A stretch of 64,000 nt of DNA, taken from contig JACGCK010000034.1 of assembly GCA_014925825.1 (NCBI GenBank), positions 186,001 to 250,000 on the forward strand, read 5' to 3'. The DNA comes from Pholiota molesta. Its lineage: Eukaryota; Basidiomycota; Agaricomycetes; Agaricales; Strophariaceae. A program made the translations under genes and the position numbers. Within the stretch, counting starts at the first letter, position 1; every line of letters starts with the position of its first letter. This document shows positions 10,493 through 21,915 of the stretch, piece by piece. Below the pieces are notes generated by a model that saw nothing but the letters and a program-made list of their open reading frames with translations, made no database searches and was not told where the DNA came from.

Positions 10493-12506
10493 ATTTTCGC
10501 GTGGATTAGCGTGGCTAGCGTGTAGCTAGCGTGAGTCACGTGCACGCTAGCCCACGCTAGCCCACGCTAGCAAACATCATTTGCCCAATTCCCGACACTG
10601 TGTGGCCTCGAGAGTCGGTTCAACGGTACTAGATGTATTGTAGATATACTGGCCTCGTAAAAATATCACTTTCCAAATTTCTTTGGGCCAAGAGAGTCAG
10701 AAAATGGATTATCTAGTAACTTCTGGACTTTAAATGCTCATTATCTCTTCTAAAATACTTCTGCATCATTATTTCTCTTGATATTCAGTCCAATAGATAA
10801 TATGTTCTCCAAATATATGTTTTGTTTAGACGTTTAGTTCATGTAGCGGGCGCACAGACCAGAAATAGTGCAAAGACAAATCTGTCACACGTTACATTAT
10901 TTCTGTGACGCATAATTACTCGCAATGCAGCCAACAGATTTTATGTCGTCCAAGACAGCCAAATAGATCCATGGAAAAATGTAAGTATTAAATGGCTATT
11001 TGTCTGTTATGCTTTTGTGTCTCATAGGTCAAGACGTTACATGAAATTAAAGATTTGTTGGACTGTCTAGTATACTCAGAAGGTCTAACCAAATAAGAAT
11101 AAACATCTCTCCAAGCACCGCAAATTGTCACCCTTATGCAGAATGGTGTATATATGATACAGTAACAATGCCCATGACTTCCTGCATTGTCCTGAGTTAA
11201 TTTATATGAAGATATCCTCAGTTATTTATATGAGGCCACGCTATGTCCACGCTACCTCCACGCTACTTCACGCTACCTTCACGCTACCTTCACGCTACCT
11301 CACGCTACCTCACGCTACCTTCACGCTACCTCACGCTACCTCACGCTACCTTCACGCTACCTCACGCTATCTCACGCTACCTCACGCTAATGCACGCTAC
11401 CTCACGCTACCTTTCCCGCTTCACGCTACTTCACGCTCGGCCACGCTTAGAGTATATATGCAGAGAAAACACATACTTATCCATGCTTATGAGCGCCTAA
11501 GACAAATATATTCATCTGTACACATATCTGTTCTTACAGCCTCCAATTTGTTTTTTGCTCCTTTGCACATAGAATAGTATAACCAATGTCTTATAATTTT
11601 CGATATGTATATAACTAATATTGATTGAACAATGTCACGACGCTCACGAACGTTTCCCCGCAGTGGCGCACCATTCCCTACTCGCCCACAAGTCAAGTCG
11701 TTGTCGTTGTTAAGAAACATGCCCTGCCGCCGTGCAGCACATAGTAATAACATAGTAATAAGATTACCTGTGCGGAAGCGCACCGCGTATTGGAACAATA
11801 TACTGATCGACGTAAATTATTTGGCCAGAAACTCATCAAGCTATTCACATATTCGTCTTTTCTACTCATTTTAAACGCTTTTACCCGCCTCTCACGCGTT
11901 AAATTTCTATACGTTTTGTAAACGTGCGTACAAGGAGGTGTTTATGTTACCTGTTTAACGCAAAAAAAATTAGAATTATTGAATGCGAACTGACCAAGTT
12001 ATAAGCAAAAGCGTCCAAATCCGTTGACGTATGAGTCCTACCATCTCGGTGAACTTGAAATAGCTCGTGCGTCATACCGGCTATTTAACCATGTGTCCGC
12101 TGTGCCGTGCGCTGTGTGCGCGTTGAGCTCGTGGGCCGCGGAGATGTCAGACTTGAAAGTTCAGCGTCGGCGTGAGCAGCAGAGTGGACTCACGCTAACA
12201 CACGCTATGACTCACGCAAGCGCACGCTAGCGGCACGCTAGGCCACGCTTACACACACTCATCCCAAGGCTTCAATGACCTTAAATTATATTGCTTAATG
12301 GTATGTTTTGTTTTGTAATGCAACCAGGGATGCCTAAGACACGCCTACGCCAATTCTGGTGGCTGGGGAAGTCTTGGATGACGCGGAACGGCCGCAAAGG
12401 CGGTTTACGATGTCACGCTAGCGCACGCTAGTACTCACGCTAACGCACGCTCGTTCACGCTACCTCACGCTGCGTCACGCTCACCCACGCTAAAATAATG
12501 GTGCCC
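10483..12506. mobile_element. 2.0-kb non-autonomous DNA transposon (MITE-like) with TIRs and subterminal repeats
   Basis: Left end GGGCAACTAGATTTTCGCG; right end, read on the other strand, GGGCACCATTATTTTAGCG. These are imperfect terminal inverted repeats of about 20 bp, flanked by the 9-bp duplication GTGCTTCCG. Both ends and the interior are crowded with the heptamer CACGCTA or its complement TAGCGTG: 10500-10572 at the left, 11228-11446 inside, 12170-12250 and 12410-12496 at the right. Such subterminal arrays are typical transposase-binding sites of hAT, Mutator or KDZ-like elements; the 9-bp duplication leans towards Mutator, but the superfamily is uncertain. No transposase frame is visible, so it must be mobilised in trans. 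It splits copy A from its own 3' tail. Confidence 0.8.
11228..11446 (+). repeat. Array of about 20 CACGCTA-type units
   Basis: Roughly twenty CACGCT words occur every 9-11 bp, most in the form CACGCTACCT with one- or two-base spacers. It lies in the interior of the 2.0-kb element and explains the repetitive THATSRYL-like translation of this stretch, which is not a protein. Confidence 0.85.
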
Positions 12507-12830
12507 GTGCTTCCGCCAGTAGAGCGTTTGTCTTGGAGGATAAAAGGATGGTTTTGTGTACCACTGAGCTTCGTTTGTTTGTAACGTATTATTCCAAATG
12601 GGATAGCGTCATTAGCCGATGACGAACATATTTCCACTTATACGGTTGATGAGAGCTATGTCGACGGCCATTTTGTCGATCCCTTGCTTTGTTTCTGGAT
12701 AGAATATGACAACGAGGACGTCTGAGACTGTGGACGTTAAGAAATAATTCGGCGGTTGTTAAAGGATTAACTCGCACTTAATTCTCCGACGAGATTCTAC
12801 ATCTGTGATTCTGACAGGTTAAGTGCTTGG
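12507..12830 (+). other. Displaced 3' tail of copy A
   Basis: From the right target duplication the sequence resumes as the end of the secreted protein gene (TGC TTC CGC CAG TAG). It continues into the 3' flank shared by copies B-E: AGAGCGT-TGTCT, GGATGGTTTTGTGTAC, then GGGATAGCGTCATT. This is the tail separated from copy A by the 2.0-kb insertion. Confidence 0.8.
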
Positions 12831-13907
12831 CAAGCGCCTGGATGGAGTACATAAGACATGGAAGTGTGGGGCGATGTATTATTTACTAATTGCGTTTGAG
12901 TTCATTTCTTAATGTCAGGGATGACAGCTTGGCCCTCTACAAGGCTCTCATCAAACCGTATAGAAAGATGTTTGTCGTTGGCCAATAACGCTAAGTATCC
13001 CATAAAATAATGCGTTACAAATTACGCTCAGTAGTACACAAAACCATCGTTTAATCCTGCGTGACAAACGCGCTACTGCTCGAACAGTCCACCTCTTACT
13101 CAGATTCTTGCAGTGACGATGCGTCGAACAAGGATCACCTTAAAGCTACATAATGAACTCTACTCATTTTGCTCGCAACTTAAGCTTCTCCGGCGCCCGC
13201 GCTCGGATCTATACAAGCATGTAAGTATGAGATACTGATGCAACAGGATACAACCAGACTGCGCGCGGATGATGATATCATTCATCTTTTCTCCCAAAGA
13301 TATAGACGCCATTACATGGCATAAAATATTGCTCACGTACTACGCGTAGGGACTCCTCAAGTCTCTCAGATAGTCCACTTGTGAAGGTTTATCAACCATT
13401 TTTATCTTCTATCAAATGCTGCATGACCAGATATGGGAATCGCATGTCACTCGAGTCTCGGCGGGCTCTAAGTATAGAGAAAGAGCGCTAATGTTGCCTT
13501 GATCATTTTGACCGTCATCTTAATGAAGAGCCACACATAAGTCAATTGAAGAGTGATGGCACACACGAACGGTGCCAACTACCATGGGGTATAACATCAG
13601 TGCTTCTTGTATGCTTATCAAATATCGCCGTTGTCGGAAACTATTTCTAAAACTTCAGACCGCGCGTTAGAACTTAGAACACCGAATTTAGCGCACGAAA
13701 CCTTCTCTTACCCTCCATATCTGCACTCACAGATTTTATGCACAGTGAACCCCTTCAAACAAATGTTCTGATTTATCTCCTTTTGCAAATTTTACATTGA
13801 ATAAAAACCGACGCTGACATGCATTCCAGGTGCTTAAGAATTCCGCCCATTTACACGCCTGTGACAGCTGCACTCGTCCACCCTTCTAGCTAAACAACCA
13901 TCTCGTC
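12831..13907. other. Intergenic, no gene recognised
   Basis: AT-rich and without coding similarity on either strand. It should contain the promoter of the FAD oxidase gene. Confidence 0.4.
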
Positions 13908-15732
13908 ATGCGCTTTCGCAATGCCTTCTTCCTGGCAGCCGGATTCTTCAGCACGACCTTCGCCCAGCTCAACGCAAACAACAGTGTAGCGTTTCGAAGT
14001 GCTTTGCGGACATGCTCTCACCTCCAAAGTTCGCTCGGATCGGACATTGTGCAAACCTCAGGCACTGAGTACCAGGCCAGTGCAGGAAATGCCTGGAGTC
14101 TATTCAACGCCAAAGATCTTCCACCTTGCATCGTACTTCCACGGAAAGCAGCACATGTTCAAGTCGCAATGGCGGCGATATTTCGCGATAAAATTCGTTA
14201 CGCTGTGCAAGCTGGCGGCCACAGCGCCATGACGGGGTGGAATAGGTATGTCCGTCTTCATTCCGCATCATACATAATTTGATTTTTTCTTCAGCGTTCC
14301 GGACGGAATTCTCTTTTTTCTCTCGCACATGCAGAATGTGACATACGATCCAATCAGTGATACGATTACCCTGGAGCCGGGAATTCACTGGGGCGATGCT
14401 TTAACCCAGCTGTCTCCCCTTGGTGTTGCGCCTCTGGGAGGGAGACTTGGGTAATAACCTTTTTCAATGAAAGGTCGAATTTTGCACTAACTTTTCATCG
14501 TTCAGTGATATTGGGACGGGATTGCTTCTTGGCGGAGGACTTAGCTATCTTTCTGGAGAATATGGCTTCTCTTCGAACGCATACGTTGAGCTTGATGTCG
14601 TGTTGGTTACGGGGAAGCTCGTAACAGCAACTGCTACCAACCAGTTCTCCGATCTGTTTCGCGCGTTAAAGGGCGGTGCAAACCGCTTTGGGATTGTCAC
14701 TCGGTATCAAGTGAAAGCTGTCCATGTCGGCACAAGCGACGACACAAACTTCTTCGGGGGCTTGATATTGGTACGATTACTTTGAAATATTCCAAGTGAT
14801 TTGGATTCACCATAAGTTTAGTATCCCAACTCGTCCGCCGAAGCGCTCATTAATGCCACGGCTAAATATGTTAGTACAGTCAACGATACCAATGCGTGTA
14901 AGTCTTTGTGTCACGTATAGATCCACGATCAATTTTGATTTATGAACACCAAACTAGCTATTCTAATGGCGTTCACAAACACGGTCAATGGCAGCGAGAT
15001 AACCGCCAGCCATATTCTGACGCTATTTTACCATGGATCCTCTCTCCCAACAAGCATTTTCGGAGACTTCCTTTCCATCCCATCGACAGTCTCTCAAATT
15101 GGTCCTGTCAGCTATGTCGGCGCTAACAACATACTCGGGGCAGGAGCAGACAGAGGCTTTGGTCAACTTTTCGGTGCTTCCGCTTTCAAAGGTGGTGTCG
15201 TCGAACAATATGCCAACGCCTTTAGGGCCTGGAACGAGTATACCGAAACTATTCAATCTGCTTTGTTTGGGACTGTACTCGCGTTCACTCCGATAATTGA
15301 CGCCCAAATACTTGCCGGTCGGGCCAATGGGGGCAATCCGATGGACCCTCCTCGGGGAAATTATGCGGCCGTCGAAATCCTATCGCAAATGTCAGCGGGC
15401 GTCCCGACATTGCCCAGCTTCGTTCAAACAGCAAGAAATACATTATTTTCTCGGTATATCCAGTCATTAAATCGCCAGGAAGAGTACTCACTAACTATAT
15501 ACAATGTCGTAGGATTCCTCGGTCACCCGGTGTCCCATTGTACATTAACGAGTGTGATGCAGGACAAAATGTCTTCGCGACGTACGGTAGGTTTGACGAG
15601 CTGAGAACGACATATGCAAAATACGATCCAACACGGTGAGGCTCGTTCTCTGACGCCTGCTCTACGGTCGTCACTCACCCATCCTATCCTAGATTCAATG
15701 TTCACTTCACAGATGGCCCAATAGGTCTATAA
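13908..15732 (+). CDS. Secreted FAD-linked oxidase, berberine-bridge-enzyme family
   Basis: Seven exons: 13908-14245, 14295-14450, 14506-14770, 14822-14897, 14958-15453, 15513-15635, 15693-15732. The splice is open throughout to TAA. Residues 1-19 are a signal peptide (MRFRNAFFLAAGFFSTTFAQ). The FAD_binding_4 region includes PRKAAHVQVAMA, the RYAVQAGGHSAM block with H105 (candidate site of covalent FAD attachment), LEPGIHWGDAL, and GGRLGDIGTGLLLGGGLSYL. Then comes LFRALKGGANRFGIVT. The C-terminal BBE domain ends YINECDAGQNVFATYG, FDELRTTYAKYDPTRFN. These flavoproteins oxidise sugars, alkaloids or secondary metabolites; the substrate cannot be read from sequence. The gene looks intact. It sits alone between repeats and nothing suggests a biosynthetic cluster. 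Confidence 0.88.
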
Positions 15733-17765
15733 TTTTTGTTTATAGTGATTTACTCAGGCGCTGGACCTATTGAAGTTGGTTTGATTACATCCCAGAAACG
15801 AAGCGCTGACTTTCGGTTGATTCGTTCGTAGTCTGCGATGTATAGAGTTCTGAGCTGATTTATTACATATAACTATGATGTATATTTCAATATGTATTAA
15901 ATTTCACTGAATGTTCTATATCTGGATTTTGTTTGCACAATCTCACCTCAATCGTCCAGAATTGGGTACGCCTACCGATGATTGACCAATGATTGGTATT
16001 GACGTTAGTATCTAACCAGCATCTTCCAGTGTAAAGGGCCTCCTCACCTTCCCACTCCCACACGGAAGAGCCGTCCTTCACCTCCCCGGGCGGCGCCTCC
16101 CCGCGCTCGCAAACATCCGCGCTCGCGCCCTCGCACCCGCCCTCACCGACGGTGCACGGCGCAACGAAGCCCCGCGCCTTCATGTCCTACGCGGACCTGC
16201 GCGTGTCGACGCCCGCGCAGCTCACGCCGCTGAGAGCGCTGACGACCGCCGGGGGAGTGGGAGCGCCAGGGGCTGGGCATGAGCATGGAGGAGCGGCTGG
16301 AGGCGCTGGCGCTGGCGGGGCCGGGCGCGGGCGAGGAGGGGGTGCAGGGGGTGCGGGTGGAGCCGCGCGCGCAGCCTGCGGCGGTGGGCGGGAGGGCGGG
16401 AGGCGCGCGGGCGAGCGTCTGCGTGATGTCCACGTACGCGGCCTGCGCGGTGTGCTCGACCACGCCGTACGCCGCCGCCATCCGCGCGAGCATTTGCGTG
16501 ATGTCCTCGACCGCGGCGACGACGAGCTCGAATTGCGGGTCCGCGGGCCCGATGCCAACGAGCGACTTCCGGAGGGAGCGGGCGCTGCCGTCGCGGCGTG
16601 TGCTTTTGGAGGTGCAGGCGGAGGAGGAGGTGCGCGAGGTAAACCGGGAGAGGTTCGAGGAGAGTCACAGGGAGTTGTTGGTGAGCCGGCGGGTAAGTGC
16701 GCGCCCCTTCACGATGCTCGTTATGGCCGCTGACGTTTCCCTTAACAACCGTATGGGCTGAGCCGCTGCACAGGACGACGGCGGGTTGGAGGCCACACAT
16801 GGGTGAGGTATCCACGAGGCGCTGGCGGCATCCGCGCTGCCGTCTGCCTCGTCGACGTGGATGGGATGGGCCATGAGAGGGCGGGCTCGTCGGCGGGCGA
16901 TGCATCGAGCAGAGCAAGAATCGGTGGATGCAGGCGTCTGGGGGTGGCAAGCGGCGCATTCGTGCCCTCAACGTGCCCTGCCTGCCTGCCGTGCAAGTGC
17001 TACCTGCGCCGCCGTCGTCAGCGATTCCTGGACACCGCCGCAACGCGCGCAGACGTATTGTATACGTGGCCGCGTGCTGTATCGATTGTATACGTGTCCG
17101 CGTGCTGTATCGCGCCCTCTGTCTTCCACCGGCACGCCCTCTGAGAGCTCTAGCTGACTTGCGCCGTCGCTAGCGCGTGCAATCGATGTCGAAGAGAGTC
17201 GAGGGCGGGTCCTGTGCAGCGGCAGTGTCACCCGACTCGCGGTCATCGTTCGCGTGCTGTGATGCCCGTGCGCCGTCGTCATTCACGCGTCGTGCGCCGT
17301 CGTCCATCCTGGGTCGTTGCAATGAGCTATGGGAAGGGAGGACGTGTATGTAGAGTGGTGAGAGATCCAACCGCGTGTGACGCGTTTGATGCCTCGGGTC
17401 ACTTGGAATGTCACGCCGATGGTAGATATCGAGCTGGGGGCCCGCCGGTGCCCTCCCTTATCCACATCATTTACGACATCATCCCCACCCAAAACGCTGA
17501 AGAGCTAAAGAACAAACGAACGAACGGCTGACGAACGAAGAAATGCATTAATAATGAGCGACGAAATGAAGAAAGAAGAAGAAGACCGTGCGAAATATTG
17601 TTATATTACTTTTTCATCTTTTATGCTATGCTATTTTATTGTTTGTGGTACTCGACACATCTCGATCTCTTCTCGGTTTCCTTGCCATCTGCCTCTCTCG
17701 CCTTCCTGGCGCTGATTGGGTTGCTTTTATACGAGAATTTTCTATTATTCCTTCTTAACTGTGAC
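15733..17765. other. Long stretch without a clear gene; possible minus-strand coding relic at 16150-16760
   Basis: Between the FAD oxidase and the copy B flank the sequence turns very GC-rich (about 16050-17400). On the minus strand a piece near 16430-16570 reads FELVVAAVEDITQMLARMAA and continues to LARAPPALPPTAA, with amphipathic character like real protein. The continuation is Pro/Ala noise in every frame and I found no consistent exon chain. I treat it as an unproven, probably dead coding fragment. 17400-17765 holds nothing I recognise. Confidence 0.3.
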
Positions 17766-18772
17766 GTGGGTCGTTGACTCTTTTACTTGGTGTATTTGAG
17801 TATCGTTGATGCGATATGGGGTTTGTGGGGAGGGAGGTGTGGGCGGGGTATTATTTAATTATTTGGATGTTCTTAGCGCTGCCTTGTTGGCGATGAAAAT
17901 GGCCGAGAACCTGCCAAGAACGAAGTCGGGTGGTCTGTCCTCTATATCTATGTACGCATTCCATTAAATGCCCGCTGTCTTGTCGGCGATGAAAATTGCC
18001 AAGAATCTGCCAAGAACGACATCGAAGACGCCGTATGATCGCCAGGCTTACTGCACCTGCACACACCGTGGTCCAGCGCTGGTGCGCTCGAGACGGGGTG
18101 CAGAATAGCGTTCTCCGATGCTGCGTTCCACATGGGTTCTCGTATGTGCTATGGCAGGCAGTTGACCATCCACGGTTTGACCTGCGCCCACATGGTTAAT
18201 TTTAGCATGCCGACGCTCTGAATTTGTCTCTAGCCGCGCCGGCCGCACTTTGAATTTGGCGTCCTCTGGGTGTCCTGTAGTGGTGTAAGTAGAACTGGAT
18301 GTTTTGGATAAACCTTTGATGTCCAGTTGTACTCATATGGTGTTATACCGTAGCCGTGTTCTGTGAAATTCTGCTTTGAGGGTTGTCAAAGTATTTTCGT
18401 GTGTTCTGAGCAGTATCACGGCGTCCAACAGTGGTTTTTTTTATGAAGACACTGTTAGCATATCTGGTCATCGCATATCACTCGCAGACGAGGGAGCCTA
18501 AGAGAAGGGAATGTCAATGGCGTCTGGACAGACGGGGGGGAAAAATCGAAAAAGGGAATGAAAAAAAAGGGGCATGAAAGCATAATGTATTGTGTATTCT
18601 ACCAAACGATATATTCTGACAAGTCTTTCGTCCGTTCAAAACGGAGCCGTGCATGTCTTTAATAATTATATACATAGAGCAAGAAAACATATAAAGGGCA
18701 AGCTTTCAACGTTAATTTCCTCAGAATCAACTCATTTACTGGTTCTATCTTCCATTACACATTCCTCTCAAC
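17766..18772 (+). repeat. 5' flank module, copy B
   Basis: Diverged repeat of the upstream module of copies A, C and E. It begins near GTTGACTCTTTTACTTGGTG (also at 36533 before copy E) and includes the conserved TATA region near 18689. A CGGCGATGAAAA segment near the start is partly duplicated (17891 and 17983). Confidence 0.7.
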
Positions 18773-19271
18773 ATGTACGCTAAATTTGCTCGCCTCTTCG
18801 CCATTGCCGCTGTCGCTCTCGTCGGCGTCAACGCTGCACCCGCCGCGAATGTCGTGAGTAGCATTCACTAACTGGATTATCTGCGGATTATATGTGAATG
18901 ACCACACAGGAGAACCTCGACGCGAGAGCCGCTCAAGTCGATGGTCATCTCTTCGTCTGCATCGACATCAACTTCTCAAACACCTGTGCCAATCTCAATT
19001 TCAACGTGAATACATGCATCAACTTTAGCTCGCCGTTCCAGGACACTATCTCGAGCCTTGGCCCCGACCCAGGATTTACCTGCGTTGCCTTCGTGTGAGT
19101 AACTTCAATGCCCCATAGGGATCGTACACTTACAAATATGATGTTAATGGGCTGTTTATTAGGGACGCCAATTGCTCTGGAGCTGGCTTGATAGTGACCA
19201 ACCCCGGGTTCTCTAGCGTTCCTGCTGCCTTCAACGACGTACTCAGCTCCTTCAGGTGCACCCGCAGCTAG
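18773..19271 (+). CDS. Small secreted six-cysteine protein, copy B
   Basis: Exons 18773-18853, 18910-19094 and 19163-19271 encode a 114-residue secreted protein of the same family as copy A. Signal peptide MYAKFARLFAIAAVALVGVN; six cysteines at the family positions; two halves ending in QDTISS and NDVLSS, the second a perfect fit to the N/D-N/D-x-x-S/T-S crystallin signature. The predicted protein is identical to copy C. It ends CTRS plus TAG. The gene looks intact, with the conserved TATA box and leader. Function is unknown; a Ca-binding Greek-key fold is inferred. Confidence 0.8.
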
Positions 19272-19835
19272 AGCGTCTGTCTCGGAGGATCAAAGGATGG
19301 TTTTGTGTACTACTGAGCTTCGTTTGTAACGTGTTATTTCAAATGGGATAGCGTCATTGGCCAATGACAAACATATTTCCACTTATACGATTGATGAGCG
19401 CCGTGTCGGCCATGTTGTCGATCCCTCGATTTATTTCCGATAAAATATGACAATGAGGGACTCTCAGACTGTGGACGTTAAGAAATCATGCTGCGCCTGT
19501 TAAAGGATTAACTAGCACTAAATTCTCCGACGAAACTCTACATCTGTGATTCTGACAAATTAAGCGCTTGCCAAGCGCCCGGATGGAGTGTGGAAGACAA
19601 CGAAATATTTGTTAACCAGCATCGTCGCTTGGGTGGCCTTAATTGGGATTTACTCGTTGGTGTTCGTCGTCATTTATTTTTGGAGCCGGCGCGAGTGAGA
19701 ACAGCGCTGAGCGTGCATAAGGTGGGATCGAGCAGACGTAAACAAGCTTGTTTCCATTGGCTCCAGAAAAAATAGTATGTGCAATTGCGAATATATATTT
19801 CATCCCCAAAACCTGCACAGCGGTACTACGAGCGT

Positions 19836-19990
19836 CAAGCTTCGGTCGTGATCATCATTTCCTTCATCTTTTTCGCATTACCTCGGGTCTCTTCACTCGC
19901 CTCGTCGTTCATTGCTATCTCATCCAATCTCTGCCCCCAGAACTTCCACCGTTCGACAAAATCCTGCACTCCCCTTCCAATGTCGGCGTG
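19836..19990 (-). pseudogene. DUF3632 3'-end fragment (copy B flank)
   Basis: On the minus strand the stretch reads FVERWKFWGQRLDEIAMNDE and then ASEETRGNAKKMKEMMITTEA plus stop. It closely matches the C-terminus of the intact DUF3632 gene at 30426-31365. No upstream part of that gene is attached, so it is a truncated relic carried in the secreted-protein unit. Confidence 0.7.
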
Positions 19991-20119
19991 CGCAGGGTGG
20001 CATACACTGCTCTGTGAGACATAGGCGCCAGGCCCCGAACGGCACTGCTCTATGAGACATCCTCCGCGCGCGGGCGGCGTACACTAACCCAGACTGAGAC
20101 TGGCTCTCTTCCTGCGCCC

Positions 20120-20370
20120 GCAGCCGCTTATAAAATCCCCACCCAATCTCCCTCGGCGCACCCTCCTCCACACCACACCATCCCGGCTCCAGCTCCAGCG
20201 CATCCGCCGAAGTACACGCACAGCCGCGCGTACCCCGACCTCTCGCCGCATGCCGTGCCCTTCACGTACTGCCAGAAGTGCAGGAATGCGCGCGGTATGT
20301 GGCAGAAGAGCATCAACGCGGGGGCCGCGATTTTGATCTGCCAGATGTGCGCAGTGTGGTGTTTTGGGGT
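20120..20370 (+). other. Possible coding fragment with two CxxC motifs
   Basis: The plus strand reads HAVPFTYCQKCRNARGMW and then INAGAAILICQMCAVWCFG, giving two CxxC pairs as in small zinc-binding proteins. There is no clear start, splice pattern or stop, and the sequence then enters a GC-rich run and the second MITE-like element. It is duplicated at 24939-25189. I do not recognise the family; it may be part of a dead gene. Confidence 0.25.
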
Positions 20371-20435
20371 GAGGGTGGTGGGCGCGGGGTGGGTAGCGGG
20401 TGGAGGGGGCGGCGGATCAGGGGAGGTGGCCGTGG

Positions 20436-21405
20436 GGACTACGGTTTTTTTGCGTGCATTGACGTGTTTTCGCATGCAGCGACGTGCATCGGACGTGCAT
20501 CAACATGCATGGCGTGAGGCCGCCGTGCATTGACGTGCATTGTGACTTTGCGTGACACGGGCACAGTCAACTTTGAGGCAATATAGAAACAGGGCAGAGG
20601 CTCATGTTCCCCCACATTTCTTGCTGATATGTAAACTAGTTATGTCAAGCAATGCGTCAAAATTGCTATCTAAGATTTTATTCAGGTATAACGGCCGGGG
20701 CTTGGGCTTGAATCCGTACGAGTTTTTGGGCTGTGTGACAATTATGCAACATGTCACACGTGCATAGCAAAGGTCATTGCGTCTTCATTCCAGACTGTAG
20801 ACTAACAAGTACATTCGTACACTTGAATTATAGTTTTCTCAGGTAGCTACTAGAGTTAAGGACTGATTGTTACGATTGGATTTATGTTATCTGACCTGCT
20901 GCAGATTTCGCGCACTGAACAAGTGTGCCTTGTTCCATACAAGTTGCATGCCATTACAAAATGTCTAATAACCGAGCTTCAGAACTTACTAGAGTCATCT
21001 AAACAATTTTGCCTAATATGTTCGATGTATTGAAGTAATATAAAGTAAGTTTTGCGAATTCATATGGAGCGCAGCATGTTTATGCGTTAGATTGGTGTTA
21101 AAGTCAAATAGTTATATATTAAAGACTTAGAAATGTCAGCTCAACGACATAGCCATTGTATATGTTTTATTTTGGAGGAAAACCGTTTTATAGCATTAGT
21201 AGATATATATTAAAGCACTATCTTCTATTCTACATTGCTCTTGACCGAGACGCAGAGTCTGCACGGTGGTTTGAGCGGCCGCCTAGGGGCGTGGGACCTT
21301 TCTTTGGCTGTGTGACATACTGTGACACGCGTGCAACCTTGCGTGCAGAGCTGCACTTGACGTGCACGTCTGCACGTGAGGCGCACGTCAAAAGATAGTG
21401 GCCCT
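20436..21405. mobile_element. 0.97-kb MITE-like element with 8-bp target duplication
   Basis: Flanked by GGCCGTGG at 20428-20435 and 21406-21413. The ends are loosely inverted (left GGACTACGGTTTTTTTGCG; right complement AGGGCCACTATCTTTTGACG). Each is followed by a cluster of GTGCA and ACGTG words (20450-20560 and 21335-21395). There is no transposase frame; the middle is AT-rich. The 8-bp duplication and subterminal repeats fit a hAT- or KDZ-like non-autonomous element. Its left 414 bp also occur, cut off, at 25255-25668. Confidence 0.65.
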
Positions 21406-21713
21406 GGCCGTGGTAGAGGAAGGAGAAGAGGTTGCCTAGAGTTTCGCACTCGTTGCACTGAGATTGCGCCGACTAACTAAGTAGAGAGTCAGCTGGGTAG
21501 GAACCGTGACAGAAAAAAAACATAGCGTACGATTCGTAAGTGGCCATGTTGTGCGTGTGCGTTCAGGCGCAGGGACGGAGAAGGAAGGACCCCGAAGGAG
21601 ACGGCGTCCGTATGCTGGTTGGTGAGGAGGACGCGCGTTGGGCTGCAGCGCCGAAGTGGATGTGGACATCACGCTGACAATCGTCCACAGCGCTGCATGG
21701 AATCCTAATCAAA

Positions 21714-21915
21714 TACTTCAAATTATTTGTGCCTCAGCGTGCGTCCATGCACCAAGCGTGCCTCAGCGTGCGTCGGCGTGTCTAAGCGTGCATCAGGGGC
21801 GCACGCTGGATGTACCGGGGCGTGGACGAGCGTGAAAATTTGAGTGCCAAGGGCGCGCACGCCGCCCAGCGTGCGTTCGGCGTGCATGAGCGTGCACAAG
21901 CGTGCACCGGGCCTA
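21714..21915 (+). repeat. Cluster of AGCGTGC-type repeats
   Basis: More than a dozen AGCGTGC, GGCGTGC or complementary words are packed into 200 bp. A weaker cluster lies at 22590-22675, followed by an end-like sequence at 22676-22694 (on the other strand GGGGCACCTAGCTTTTTGCG) that resembles the TIR of the 2.0-kb element. This suggests another related element ending near 22694, but I could not find its left end or a target duplication. Confidence 0.5.

Larger units (their letters stand above)
18566..20849 (+). repeat. 2.28-kb near-identical duplicated block, unit 1
   Basis: Matches 23385-25668 at a constant offset of 4819 bp. I found only three substitutions (19321, 19630, 19669). The block carries copy B, its 3' flank, a DUF3632 fragment and the left part of the second MITE-like element. 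The identity stops abruptly after GGTAGCTA at 20849. Confidence 0.9.

Noticed and set aside
11206..11577. Repetitive Thr-Leu-Pro-His open frame
   Set aside because: Translation of the CACGCTA repeat array inside the transposon, not a repeat protein.
16222..17043. 273-codon minus-strand frame, His/Arg/Pro-rich
   Set aside because: Biased composition, competing frames on both strands and no exon structure; only a weak sub-piece near 16430-16570 looks protein-like.
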